Of a stretch of 33,282 nt of DNA, positions 1-7,443 are shown one piece after another. Below the pieces are notes generated by a model. The model was not told where the DNA came from, did not search any database, and saw only the letters and a program-made list of their open reading frames with translations. This DNA is from an uncultured Bacilli bacterium (GTDB lineage: Bacteria > Bacillota_I > Bacilli_A > RF39 > UBA660). The stretch is taken from assembly GCA_944331805.1 (NCBI GenBank), contig CALVIS010000012.1, forward strand, positions 1 through 33,282. The letters run 5' to 3'. Positions within the stretch are counted from its first letter, which is position 1; every line of letters starts with the position of its first letter. A program made the translations under genes and the position numbers.

Positions 1-49
1 TATAACCAATATTAATTTATCATATTTTTATAATTTTGTTAACCCCTTT

Positions 50-253
50 TTAAAGGTTTCCGAACAACTCTATTATAGATATATAATTAATAGATGCCAA
101 TGATAAAGCCGCTGTCTCATCTGTAGATAATGAAATATTAAGATTATTTTTAGTAGCAAATTTTCTAAAACTATCTAAATGAACATACCCTAACTTAAAT
201 TTATCGTCCCAAACTTCTTCACCATTCTCATTTTTAAGAAGAAAATTATCCAT
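50..253 (-). CDS. Small hypothetical protein downstream of asnS (67 aa)
   Basis: I do not recognise the family. The 67-residue product is acidic to neutral and soluble-looking, with no signal peptide or clear membrane segment. The gene is probably real because an AGGAGGT ribosome site sits 5 bases before the ATG and overlaps the TAG stop of asnS, which suggests translational coupling. It is the last gene of the T-box-controlled asnS operon, so it should be induced with AsnRS when charged tRNA-Asn runs short. Whether it has a role in asparagine metabolism is unknown. Only a weak hairpin with no U-tract follows the stop, so the operon end is not defined here. Confidence 0.65.
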   Translation of the reverse strand: MDNFLLKNENGEEVWDDKFKLGYVHLDSFRKFATKNNLNISLSTDETAALSLASINYISIIELFGNL

Positions 254-263
254 AACTTACCTC

Positions 264-1646
264 CTAAAACTCACAGTTACCTGGTGTTCTTGGATATGGT
301 ATAACATCTCTTATATTTTCTACACCTGTTAAATAGATTAAAAGTCTTTCAAAGCCCATACCAAATCCTGAATGAACACATCCACCATATTTACGAAGAT
401 TAATGTACCAATCAAGTTCATCTTTATCCATACCTAACTCATCCATACGGACAACTAATTTGTCATAGCTTTCTTCTCTTTGACTACCGCCCATTATCTC
501 TCCTGCACCAGGTACTTCAAGATCTACTGCTGCAACAGTTTCACCATCAGGATTTTGTTTCATATAGAAAGCTTTAATATCTTTAGGCCAGTCAGTAATA
601 AATACTGGTCCATTGAAATATTCTGTAATATATTTCTCATGTTCTTTAGCAATATCTTCTCCTTGTTTAGGTTCAAATTCCCACTTAACATCTGCCTTTT
701 GTAATATGTCTATAACTTCTTTATGAGTAACTCTAGTAAACTTAGATTTAACTAGCTTATTTAGTTTATCAAGTAGACCTTTTTCTACAAATTTATCTAA
801 AAATTCCATTTCATCTTTACAATGTTCTAATACATAACTAACAACATATTTTAACATTTCTTCCATTATTTCCATATCACTGTTTAGATCACAGAAAGCA
901 ATTTCAGGCTCTATCATCCAAAACTCATTAGCATGTACTTTAGTATTAGAGTTCTCTGCTCTAAATGTAGGACCAAATGTATATGTTTTCTTGTAAGCAA
1001 GAGCGAATGTCTCTGCTTCTAATTGTCCTGATACTGTTAATGATGTAGGTTTAGAAAACATATCTTTACTATAGTCTGCTTTACCATCTACTTTTGGAAC
1101 ATTCTCTAAATCAAAACAAGTAACATGAAACATCTCTCCTGCTCCTTCACAGTCACTTGCTGTTATTAATGGAGCATGGAAATAAACATAGCCTCTATCT
1201 TGGAAATATTTATGAATAGCATAAGCTGCTACACTTCTAACTCTAAATATCGCTTGAAACAAGTTAGTTCTAGGTCTAAGATAAGCTTGTTCTCTTAAAA
1301 ACTCACGAGAGTGTTTCTTAGGTTGTATTGGATAGTCTTCTGGACACTCTCCTAGTAATATAACTTCCTTAGCTTGTATTTCAAAAGGCTGCCCTTCTTT
1401 AGGTGATTTAACTACCATACCTTTCACTCTAATTGCACTACCAACATGTATTTTTTGAATAGTCTCAAAATCTTCTAACTTATCATCATAAACAACTTGT
1501 ATATGTTTAAAACAAGTACCATCAGAGAAATCTATAAAACCAAACTCTTTTTGTTTACGATGATTTCTAATCCATCCTTCTAATGTAACTTCTTTATCCA
1601 TATATTCATCAATACTATCATATAATTCTTTTGCATCAATTGCCAT
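264..1646 (-). CDS. asnS: Asparaginyl-tRNA synthetase (AsnRS)
   Basis: Charges tRNA-Asn with asparagine in the cytoplasm using ATP. The 460-aa length is normal for bacterial AsnRS. The N-terminal ~110 residues form the OB-fold anticodon-binding domain (start around EVTLEGWIRNHRKQKEFGFIDFSD). The rest is the class II catalytic core, with motif 2 (FRAENSNTKVHANEFWMIEPE region) and a C-terminal motif 3 (GFGMGFERLLIYLTG) followed by the typical RDVIPYPRTPG ending. An AGAGAGG ribosome site precedes the ATG. It is the second gene after the T-box leader at 2312-2602, and the leader's AAC specifier codon fits this enzyme. Transcription therefore probably responds to uncharged tRNA-Asn. Identification is secure. 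Confidence 0.97.
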   Translation of the reverse strand: MAIDAKELYDSIDEYMDKEVTLEGWIRNHRKQKEFGFIDFSDGTCFKHIQVVYDDKLEDFETIQKIHVGSAIRVKGMVVKSPKEGQPFEIQAKEVILLGECPEDYPIQPKKHSREFLREQAYLRPRTNLFQAIFRVRSVAAYAIHKYFQDRGYVYFHAPLITASDCEGAGEMFHVTCFDLENVPKVDGKADYSKDMFSKPTSLTVSGQLEAETFALAYKKTYTFGPTFRAENSNTKVHANEFWMIEPEIAFCDLNSDMEIMEEMLKYVVSYVLEHCKDEMEFLDKFVEKGLLDKLNKLVKSKFTRVTHKEVIDILQKADVKWEFEPKQGEDIAKEHEKYITEYFNGPVFITDWPKDIKAFYMKQNPDGETVAAVDLEVPGAGEIMGGSQREESYDKLVVRMDELGMDKDELDWYINLRKYGGCVHSGFGMGFERLLIYLTGVENIRDVIPYPRTPGNCEF

Positions 1647-1682
1647 AATTAATCCTCTCTTTCTTAACTAGTATAACATTTA

Positions 1683-2297
1683 TTATTGTTTTATTAAAAC
1701 TTTTTCTTCGTTTTTTACAGGAATAGCCATAACTTCAGCACTTCTTCCTATAGTTGCAAGAAAATTAAAGCATTCACGTAATGGCATAAATATACTCATA
1801 CCATTATATAAAGGATGAAAAGCTATTTCATCAGCTTCTATTAAATCTTCATCTATTATAAGCTCTATTTCTTTATTTTCATCATATATAAGGTTAAATA
1901 TAGAAACATTACCAGGTGTTGCCTTAATTAAGCTCTCCATATCACTAGGACTAACAAACTCTAATTTACGACAATCTAATTCTTCTTTTAAAGCTTTTAA
2001 ATCTACTTGTTTAGAACTATCTGTTATTACTAGATATTTATTCTTTTCTCCTTTTCTTTCTTGAACAAATAAATGCTTACCTACTGCATAGTTATCTCCT
2101 AAATAATCATTCCATCTACTATAGTCAACACAACCTGTCGCTTCTTTATGTCTAATACAATAATCATATTGTATCCCTTTTCTTTCTAATGTATTACAAA
2201 ACTTAACAGCTTTCTTTGTCATCTCAATACGATGAGATTCCTCTTTAGATAATACGAAACTTTTAGATAACTTATCATACATTCCTAATTCATACAT
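1683..2297 (-). CDS. YbaK/ProX-type aminoacyl-tRNA deacylase domain protein
   Basis: Member of the YbaK/EbsC/ProXp superfamily, which hydrolyses mischarged aminoacyl-tRNAs in trans. The domain covers roughly residues 60-190, with the family pattern of a K/H-x-L-F start, a VITDSSKQVDLKAL strand-helix, SPSDMESLIKATPGNVSIF (the G-x-V-x-P/I-like substrate loop) and a late FHP motif. The N-terminal ~55 residues are extra. An in-frame ATG exists at 2306, but AGAGAGG directly abuts it. The ATG at 2297 has a 9-base spacing and is the better start (204 aa). First gene behind an Asn-type T-box and cotranscribed with asnS, which suggests editing linked to tRNA-Asn charging. The actual tRNA substrate is not shown by the sequence. 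A second, shorter family member lies at 20677-21153. Confidence 0.82.
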   Translation of the reverse strand: MYELGMYDKLSKSFVLSKEESHRIEMTKKAVKFCNTLERKGIQYDYCIRHKEATGCVDYSRWNDYLGDNYAVGKHLFVQERKGEKNKYLVITDSSKQVDLKALKEELDCRKLEFVSPSDMESLIKATPGNVSIFNLIYDENKEIELIIDEDLIEADEIAFHPLYNGMSIFMPLRECFNFLATIGRSAEVMAIPVKNEEKVLIKQ

Positions 2298-2311
2298 AAA
2301 AATCATCCTCT

Positions 2312-2378
2312 CTAATAAATAATAAAAGACTAGTCCGATACCATAATACTTATAGTACTATGGGACGAAACTAGTCTT
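2312..2378 (-). terminator. T-box terminator hairpin (regulated)
   Basis: Strong rho-independent hairpin of the T-box. The outer arms AGACTAGT and ACTAGTCT pair perfectly, and the inner arms CCATAGTAC and GTATTATGG pair with one G-U. A T-rich tail (TTTTATTATTTATT) follows, just before the deacylase ribosome site. The 5' outer arm lies directly after the conserved T-box sequence, so antiterminator and terminator are mutually exclusive. Confidence 0.93.
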
Positions 2379-2602
2379 CCGCGGTGCCACCCAATTTATT
2401 ATAAAGGAATTATTAACTTTATAATCACTTTTTTCAATTCTATCAAATCTAGCAAATGTAACGGTCTGCACCCGGCTTAGTCTACTTAATTTCTTTAAGC
2501 ACTCCGAAATGTTATTCACTATTCGTCTTTACTTGTTTACACCAACCACAAGCTCTCTTTTAAAGATTAGAAATAGTTACTTCTTTTCATCAATGTTTTG
2601 AT
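2312..2602 (-). promoter_or_regulatory. T-box leader, tRNA-Asn responsive
   Basis: Leader RNA that senses uncharged tRNA and controls the deacylase-asnS operon. The T-box core GGGTGGCACCGCGG lies at 2379-2392, and the Stem I apical AGAGAGC...GGTTGGTG signature is near 2534-2556. A specifier-loop codon AAC at 2511-2513, followed by A, reads Asn. The antiterminator bulge TGGC (2386-2389) would pair with a 3' end whose discriminator base is G, the base expected for tRNA-Asn. Both contacts therefore agree with the asnS gene downstream. Stem I pairing was judged by eye, not folded. Confidence 0.93.
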
Positions 2603-2608
2603 GTTATT

Positions 2609-2637
2609 AATATACTATTATTTTACGCACTTGTCAA
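2609..2637 (-). promoter_or_regulatory. Promoter of the T-box/asnS operon
   Basis: TTGACA (2632-2637), 17-base spacer, TATATT (2609-2614), a near-consensus sigma-A promoter. Predicted transcription start is around 2602, at the head of the T-box leader. It sits only 20 bases beyond the stop of the upstream DinG-like gene. Confidence 0.88.
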
Positions 2638-2657
2638 ACATTTTATTCTATTTTTGC

Positions 2658-3959
2658 CTATTTTTTTATTTTAGAACCTCCTAAAGAATATTCTTTAACT
2701 ATCTCTATATCATCTATTTTATCTAATCCTAAGCTTTCTATAAAATGTTTATAATCATCATTATCTACTATTATATTAGAATCAGTAAATACTTTTCCAT
2801 ATTTCTTATTTTCAAATAGAAATGATGATAACTCTAAAATATCTTTTCTTTCGTACTTAATGGATACAAGTCCTTTACTATTAGGTTGAAAGTAAAAAGA
2901 ATATCTATGTTTACTTCTCTTCCCAATCATATCATACAAAACATTATTATAGCTCTTTAACTTTCTTATTAAATAAATCAACTCACTGTACGTACTTTGA
3001 TATAATTTAATACTCTTGCTAAAATTACTAAGACTGTTAAATAATACTAAAATATCATCTTTTAAAGTATCTATTATAACTTCACTATCTGTTTTGTAAT
3101 CTTTTCTATTATTTTCATATTCATTTTTAATAACATTAGCAAGTTTTTGATAAAAATTATTAATTGAATTGATTACATCATCTCCAAGTTCTTTGTTACC
3201 AATAATATAACTTATTTCATTTATTAAAGACTCTAACATCTTTTTAGTAATACTACCTTGATATGAAATTTTTATTTTTTCTTCTAAAGAAGAAGCTTCA
3301 TCTACAACAAGAAGAGAGGGATCTTTAAACATCTTATCATCTTTTCTTTTTAAAGATGATACTAATAAATCATGAGTACATAGCACATATTTAGCATTAG
3401 ACCAACTTTTTCTATTTAAGTAATACTTACATTCTCTATTATATAGACACTTTCTACAGTTTTCTCCGTTTACATTAATATTAGTCCAAATTTCTTTAGA
3501 AATATTTGGATAATCTTTTTTATCAATCATTTCATTCTCTATTTTTTCACTTATATCTTTTAAAGTAACATTTTCTTGATGACTTCTAAGATATTTTTCT
3601 AATCTTTTCATACATACATAATTAACATGTCCTTTGGCAATGGTAACAGGAATATCTACACCTATTAATATAGATAGTTTTTCTATTTCAGTTTTTAATT
3701 GTTCTTGTAGATTAAGTGAAGCTGTAGATATTAAAAATCCTTTAAAATTATCTTTATCTTTACTGGCATATAGTAAAGGTATTAAATAGCCATAATTATT
3801 ATCATCTTTTTCTACTACTAAGATGTTTTTGTCTCTTAGACTATCTATAATATCAAAAGCTAGTGTTTCATCATTTTCGTTATAAATATTTTTATCAAAA
3901 AAACTCTCCACCTCATCATATATTTTATCTTCAAAACTCTCTTCTTTCCAAATACTCAT
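2658..3959 (-). CDS. DinG/XPD-related protein lacking Walker A and second motor domain
   Basis: Related to the iron-sulfur superfamily 2 helicases (DinG, XPD), but probably not an active helicase. Visible family landmarks, in order, are ISTASLNLQEQL (motif Ia), AKGHVNYVCMKRLEKYL with the first cluster cysteine, a NCRKCLYNREC cluster giving three more cysteines, THDLLVSSLK, LLVVDEASSLEE (motif II, normally DEAH), and near the end a degenerate VFTDSN (motif III, normally TSAT). Where GTGTGK(T/S) should be, around residues 48-60, there is VVEKDDNNYGYLIPLL. Walker A is therefore gone although the flanking E and LIP are kept. The protein stops at 433 aa, just where the C-terminal RecA domain would begin, against roughly 700-900 aa in the family. 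The four cysteines are retained. The frame is long and intact, so it may be a domesticated pseudo-helicase rather than decay. Start supported by GGGGGAG before ATG. Confidence 0.72.
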   Translation of the reverse strand: MSIWKEESFEDKIYDEVESFFDKNIYNENDETLAFDIIDSLRDKNILVVEKDDNNYGYLIPLLYASKDKDNFKGFLISTASLNLQEQLKTEIEKLSILIGVDIPVTIAKGHVNYVCMKRLEKYLRSHQENVTLKDISEKIENEMIDKKDYPNISKEIWTNINVNGENCRKCLYNRECKYYLNRKSWSNAKYVLCTHDLLVSSLKRKDDKMFKDPSLLVVDEASSLEEKIKISYQGSITKKMLESLINEISYIIGNKELGDDVINSINNFYQKLANVIKNEYENNRKDYKTDSEVIIDTLKDDILVLFNSLSNFSKSIKLYQSTYSELIYLIRKLKSYNNVLYDMIGKRSKHRYSFYFQPNSKGLVSIKYERKDILELSSFLFENKKYGKVFTDSNIIVDNDDYKHFIESLGLDKIDDIEIVKEYSLGGSKIKK

Positions 3960-3981
3960 AAAGCTCCCCCCAAGTACGCTT

Positions 3982-4010
3982 ATTTTATCACAATTTTAAC
4001 TAATGGTAAA
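3982..4010 (-). promoter_or_regulatory. Promoter of the DinG-like gene
   Basis: TTTACC (4005-4010), 17-base spacer, TAAAAT (3982-3987), upstream of the minus-strand gene starting at 3959. The -35 box touches the tandem repeat at 4012-4053, so a factor bound there could control it. Confidence 0.55.
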
Positions 4011-4011
4011 G

Positions 4012-4053
4012 AAAATCGATTATTTAAATCACAAAAATCGATTATTTAAATCA
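4012..4053. repeat. Two tandem 20-bp operator-like repeats
   Basis: The 20-mer AAAATCGATTATTTAAATCA occurs twice without mismatch (4012-4031 and 4034-4053), 22 bp apart. Each copy contains the palindrome GATTATTTAAATC (arms GATT/AATC). The pair fills the space between a minus-strand -35 box (4005-4010) and a plus-strand -35 box (4058-4063). A 22-bp period is about two helical turns, as expected for two repressor dimers on one DNA face. No obvious regulator gene is adjacent. Confidence 0.7.
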
Positions 4054-4057
4054 GTAC

Positions 4058-4086
4058 TTGCATAAAAGATACTTATGTGATAAGAT
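4058..4086 (+). promoter_or_regulatory. Promoter of putative antitoxin RNA
   Basis: TTGCAT (4058-4063), 17-base spacer, TAAGAT (4081-4086). It points toward the 3' end of the small toxin-like gene. Predicted start near 4093. Confidence 0.5.
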
Positions 4087-4092
4087 GTATAT

Positions 4093-4163
4093 GTAAGAAA
4101 AATTTTCATACAATATAAAAGGAACACTTAATATTCGCTTGTTGAGTGTGCCCCTATTTTTTT
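4093..4163 (+). ncRNA. Putative antisense small RNA (type I antitoxin candidate)
   Basis: A promoter-to-terminator unit of about 70 nt with no start codon plus ribosome site worth calling. It ends in hairpin 4121-4152 followed by CCTATTTTTTT. It is convergent with the 4206-4298 peptide gene and is complementary to the 3' end of that gene's transcript through the shared terminator stem-loop, whose loop is TATTCGCTTG. This layout resembles txpA/ratA- or fst-type loci. Existence of the RNA is inferred from signals only. Confidence 0.5.
4115..4163. terminator. Bidirectional terminator shared by toxin mRNA and antisense RNA
   Basis: The stem GGAACACTTAA / TTGAGTGTGCC (4121-4131 with 4142-4152, two imperfect pairs) has a T-tract on the plus side (4153-4163) and TTTTATATTG on the minus side. 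Each strand therefore reads as stem plus U-tract. Confidence 0.72.
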
Positions 4164-4205
4164 AGTAAGAGCCACCTAAACCATAGCTAAGTTAGGTGGT
4201 TTCTA

Positions 4206-4298
4206 TCATCTTAGAGAAAGTATTGCAAGTAACAGCAAGATATCTTGAAGAAACAACATAATTACTAGAGAAAAAATTAAAGAATCTTTCTTGTTCAT
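4206..4298 (-). CDS. 30-aa hydrophobic peptide, type I toxin candidate
   Basis: The product has 30 residues. It starts MNKKDSLIF, then runs as a nearly continuous hydrophobic stretch (Leu/Ile/Val/Met/Phe) from residue 7 to 29, ending LSLR before TGA. This is the size and shape of a single-span membrane toxin of the Fst/TxpA/holin-like class, though I cannot match it to a named family. An AAGGAGG ribosome site lies 7 bases upstream, but its GAGGCTT portion is the 3' arm of a perfect 7-bp hairpin with AAGCCTC (4300-4306 with 4313-4319), so translation of the primary transcript should be poor. The predicted transcript start (about 4342) reads GGAACATTTAATA, which can pair for 13 nt (one G-U) with the transcript's own 3' end in the terminator. 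Such foldback is typical of hok-, bsrG- and aapA-type messages. It has its own promoter and a convergent small RNA. Confidence 0.68.
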   Translation of the reverse strand: MNKKDSLIFSLVIMLFLQDILLLLAILSLR

Positions 4299-4299
4299 T

Positions 4300-4342
4300 A
4301 TAAGCCTCCTTTCTGAGGCTTCACCCAACTATTAAATGTTCC
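4300..4342 (-). promoter_or_regulatory. Toxin mRNA leader: SD-sequestering hairpin and 5' foldback element
   Basis: The hairpin AAGCCTC-agaaag-GAGGCTT encloses the ribosome site. Upstream of it, GGAACATTTAATA (4330-4342) is complementary to TATTAAGTGTTCC at the 3' end (4121-4133). Both features would silence the full-length message. Confidence 0.62.
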
Positions 4343-4349
4343 TATAAAT

Positions 4350-4378
4350 ATAGTATCATATTAATTTCTAGATAGCAA
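4350..4378 (-). promoter_or_regulatory. Promoter of the 30-aa peptide gene
   Basis: TTGCTA (4373-4378), 17-base spacer, TACTAT (4350-4355). The implied start at 4342-4344 coincides with the beginning of the 5' foldback element. Confidence 0.6.
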
Positions 4379-4391
4379 GGAAAAAAGTAAT

Positions 4392-4420
4392 AAAAAAGTT
4401 ACGAATTTTCGTAACTTTTT
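4392..4420. terminator. Terminator after dnaJ (works both ways)
   Basis: Hairpin AAAAAGTTACGAA / TTCGTAACTTTTT, 11 bases after the dnaJ stop, with T-runs on both strands. It ends the heat-shock cluster and separates it from the toxin-like gene. Confidence 0.88.
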
Positions 4421-4430
4421 CTCTATAAAT

Positions 4431-5576
4431 TTAATCATTATTTTTAGTAAATCTTGTAAATCTATCTATTTCACTATCATCTAAATCTGTTTTAGATAAA
4501 GATTCAAATAATTTCTTTTGGTCTCTTGATAACTTCTTAGGAGTAACTACTTTAAAGATAACATACATATCACCAACTCTTCTACTAGTAGAGTCTTTAA
4601 TACCTTTACCTTTAAGTCTTTGTTTATCTCCACTATCAGTACCTCCTGGTATAGTTAATTTAACATTACCATAGATTGTAGGTATTTCTTTTTTACAACC
4701 TAGTACTGCTTCAGCCATATTAATAGGTACTTCTAGATAAATATCAAGACCATCTCTTTCATAGTATTTATGTTCTTTAATATGAAACTCTAAGTATAAA
4801 TCACCTGATGAACCACCATTTTCTCCAGCATGTCCTCTACCTGGTACTCTTAGTCTTTCACCATTATCAATACCACTTGGTACATTAACAGTAATAGTTT
4901 TATGAGATTTAACTTGTCCTTTACCACGACATTTACTACAAACTTCTTTATAAGTCTTACCTTTACCATTACATTCTGGACAGGTTGTCTTAGTCATGAA
5001 TGAACCAAGGATTGTTCTTTGTTCACTAGTAATAGTACCACTACCATGACATCTAGAACATGTCTCTTCGCCAAAACCACCTTTACCATCGCATTTATCG
5101 CACTCTGTAACTACATCTAGGTCAAAATCTTTCTCACAACCATAGATAGATTCTTCAAAAGAAAGCTCTACTTGCATTAAGATGTCAGTTCCTCTTCTTG
5201 CTCTACTACCACGACTTCTACTACTAGAGCCACCAAAACCAAAGCCACCACCGAACAAGTCATCAAAGATATCTCCTAAATCACTCGCATCAAAGCCAAA
5301 TCCTGCTCCATTAAAACCACCAAAACCAGCTCCTCCTGATGCTCCAGGGCCATTTACACCAGCATGACCGAATTGATCATAAGCTTTACGTTTATTATCA
5401 TCACTAAGTACAGAATATGCTTCTTGAACTTCCTTAAACTTCTCTTCAGCATTTTCTTCTTTACTTATATCAGGATGATATTTTTTAGCAAGCTTTCTAA
5501 AAGCACTTTTTATCTCATCTTTAGTAGCAGTTTTAGAAACACCTAACACTTCATAATAGTCTCTTTTAGTTGCCAT
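4431..5576 (-). CDS. dnaJ: Co-chaperone DnaJ (Hsp40)
   Basis: Stimulates the DnaK ATPase and delivers unfolded substrates to it. The 381-aa protein has the full type I DnaJ architecture: J domain (residues 1-70, HPD at 34-36), a Gly/Phe-rich linker (about 75-130), the zinc-binding domain with four CxxCxGxG repeats ([32 protein letters not shown]), and the C-terminal substrate-binding and dimerisation domains. GAAGG precedes the ATG. It lies 16 bp after pepF, not directly after dnaK as in most relatives, and is followed by a strong terminator. Expression may therefore come from readthrough past the dnaK hairpin or from an unrecognised promoter near pepF. Confidence 0.97.
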   Translation of the reverse strand: MATKRDYYEVLGVSKTATKDEIKSAFRKLAKKYHPDISKEENAEEKFKEVQEAYSVLSDDNKRKAYDQFGHAGVNGPGASGGAGFGGFNGAGFGFDASDLGDIFDDLFGGGFGFGGSSSRSRGSRARRGTDILMQVELSFEESIYGCEKDFDLDVVTECDKCDGKGGFGEETCSRCHGSGTITSEQRTILGSFMTKTTCPECNGKGKTYKEVCSKCRGKGQVKSHKTITVNVPSGIDNGERLRVPGRGHAGENGGSSGDLYLEFHIKEHKYYERDGLDIYLEVPINMAEAVLGCKKEIPTIYGNVKLTIPGGTDSGDKQRLKGKGIKDSTSRRVGDMYVIFKVVTPKKLSRDQKKLFESLSKTDLDDSEIDRFTRFTKNND

Positions 5577-5592
5577 ATACTACACCTTCCTT

Positions 5593-7380
5593 CTAATATA
5601 GACTTTCTAACATAGAAATTAATTTATCAAAATAGATAATAGCATTCTTATAAATATTTTCATCTTCTAAAGATAATCCCAACTCTTTAAAGGCATCAAG
5701 AGGATAAATATCAGAGCCAATACATAGGAATTTTAAGTATTTGTCTAAAGTTTCTTTATCACCTTCAGTAATTTTAGAAGCGAAGTAACTTGCTACACTT
5801 ACACAAATAGCATAATTATAAAGGTAAAAATTACTATAATAATGACTTCTAAATATCCAACTGCCTTTAGCATAAGGGCTTAATTTAACAGTATCACCAT
5901 AATAATATTTTAAAGACTCTTCACATATTTCGTTCATATATTCTTTAGTTAATGCTCCTCCATTATGAACTTTATCATGCATTAGTCTTTCCATATCCCC
6001 TTCTCTAACCGCTCCAAATAAATTACTAGCGATTACATTTAGAGAGTTTTCAAGGGCTAGAACTTTCTCTTCTTTGTCTTTTGCATTATTGAAAATATAG
6101 TTTGATAGTAAGAACTCATTAGTTAGAGATGCTACTTCTCCCATAATAATAGCATTATTACGATATTGCATAGGGTTATTCTCTCTAATGAACTGATAAT
6201 TAATATGATGACCTGCTTCATGAGCGATAGTAGATAATGATTCTAAATCATAATGATAACTCATAAGAATGCGTGAATCACATGAAGGAATACTTAAGTT
6301 ATAACCTCCACTACACTTACCAGGATAACCACAGAAATCAATATTACGATTTTTAATAAGTTTATCATACTTACTAATATATTCTTCTCCTAAAGGTTTT
6401 AAGGCTTCTCTTACAGTCTTAATACCATCATCAATACTATATTCTTTCTTAGAATGACTTAGTTTAGCTTTTAAGTCATAGTTATATAAAGTATCAAGCT
6501 TAAGTATTTTCTTTCTTAGTTTAAAATATCTTTGTAATGTATTAACACCATCTCTTGTTGTTTTAGATAAGACATCAAAGATATTTTTATTAAGATTATC
6601 TTCAAAAAGACGAGCTTCAAAACTATCGTTAAAATGATAGATATTTGCAAGAGTATCTTCTAATTTAACATAACTATTAAGTAGTTCTGCAGAAGTACTA
6701 CCATATTCTAAAGCTTTCTTAGCAAGTTTAGTATTCGCTTCTTTTCTAGTCTCTCTATTATCGCTTGACTGTAAGAATCTAGAATTAGTTGTAGATAGAG
6801 TTACTTTCTTACCATCTTCAAGAGTTACTTTACTATAATTATGCTCCATATTTAACAATGTAGATGACATATCAGAGAAGTTATTAGTAGCCATTACTAA
6901 GGAGTTAACAATTTTTTCTTCATTTTCATTTAAGGTATGTTCTTTATTTCTATAAATGTCTTGTAAATAGGCTCTATACTCTTCTAAACTACTATTATCT
7001 TTAAATAAATTTTCAAATTCTTCTTTAGCTAGTTTTAATAATTCAGGTTCAAAGAAACTGTTAACATTGTTAATTTTTGCAACAGCATCTTTACTTTTAG
7101 CAAGCATTTCAAGATTTTCTTTCTTACCTAACTCTTCATCGTTCTTTAACCAAGCATAAGCATCCATTTTCTCAATAATTGTTTCTACTTCTCTTAATTT
7201 AATTAGATATTCATAAAGTCTATTAGCATCTTTAGTACAGTCTCTATAGTCTTTAAAGATATCTATCTTACTATCTACTTCTTCACTTGCTTTAAAAAAT
7301 GCTTCATTACTTTCAAAAAACTCACTTAAATCCCATTTATACTGCTCTTCTACTTCGTCTCTATTCTTATATTCTTTCAT
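5593..7380 (-). CDS. pepF: Oligoendopeptidase F (M3 family metallopeptidase)
   Basis: Cytoplasmic zinc endopeptidase that cuts short peptides. The 595-aa length is normal for PepF. The zinc site is HEAGH at residues 387-391, with the expected third-ligand glutamate about 25 residues later in GEVASLTNE. An upstream PepF_N-like helical region (about 110-185) and the FCGYPGKCSGGY region before the active site are also typical. No signal peptide. It lies between dnaK and dnaJ, an unusual position. A stable hairpin (7411-7436) separates it from dnaK, and dnaJ follows after 16 bp. AGAAAGGGC serves as ribosome site. The placement hints at a link to stress-time peptide turnover but does not prove it. 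Confidence 0.94.
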   Translation of the reverse strand: MKEYKNRDEVEEQYKWDLSEFFESNEAFFKASEEVDSKIDIFKDYRDCTKDANRLYEYLIKLREVETIIEKMDAYAWLKNDEELGKKENLEMLAKSKDAVAKINNVNSFFEPELLKLAKEEFENLFKDNSSLEEYRAYLQDIYRNKEHTLNENEEKIVNSLVMATNNFSDMSSTLLNMEHNYSKVTLEDGKKVTLSTTNSRFLQSSDNRETRKEANTKLAKKALEYGSTSAELLNSYVKLEDTLANIYHFNDSFEARLFEDNLNKNIFDVLSKTTRDGVNTLQRYFKLRKKILKLDTLYNYDLKAKLSHSKKEYSIDDGIKTVREALKPLGEEYISKYDKLIKNRNIDFCGYPGKCSGGYNLSIPSCDSRILMSYHYDLESLSTIAHEAGHHINYQFIRENNPMQYRNNAIIMGEVASLTNEFLLSNYIFNNAKDKEEKVLALENSLNVIASNLFGAVREGDMERLMHDKVHNGGALTKEYMNEICEESLKYYYGDTVKLSPYAKGSWIFRSHYYSNFYLYNYAICVSVASYFASKITEGDKETLDKYLKFLCIGSDIYPLDAFKELGLSLEDENIYKNAIIYFDKLISMLESLY

Positions 7381-7410
7381 ATTTTGCCCTTTCTATTATC
7401 TTTATCAGAG

Positions 7411-7436
7411 AAAAGTTCTAGTTACCTAGAACTTTT
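7411..7436. terminator. Hairpin between dnaK and pepF
   Basis: Perfect 11-bp stem AAAAGTTCTAG / CTAGAACTTTT with a 4-base loop. On the minus strand the tail is TTTTCTCTG, moderately U-rich, so it may be a partial terminator or an mRNA-stabilising end for hrcA-grpE-dnaK. Confidence 0.75.
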
Positions 7437-7443
7437 AATTTTT

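Noticed and set aside
2298..2306. First ATG of the deacylase frame (2306) as start
   Set aside because: It directly abuts AGAGAGG with no spacing; the ATG at 2297 has normal spacing.
4171..4200. Hairpin CCACCTAA/TTAGGTGG after the toxin stop
   Set aside because: No proper U-tract on the minus strand, so it is not called a terminator; it is more likely mRNA structure upstream of the real terminator at 4115-4163.
5182..5367. Proline-rich open frame on the plus strand opposite dnaJ
   Set aside because: It is the complement of the Gly/Phe-rich linker codons of dnaJ; no ribosome site, and the composition is explained by the other strand.
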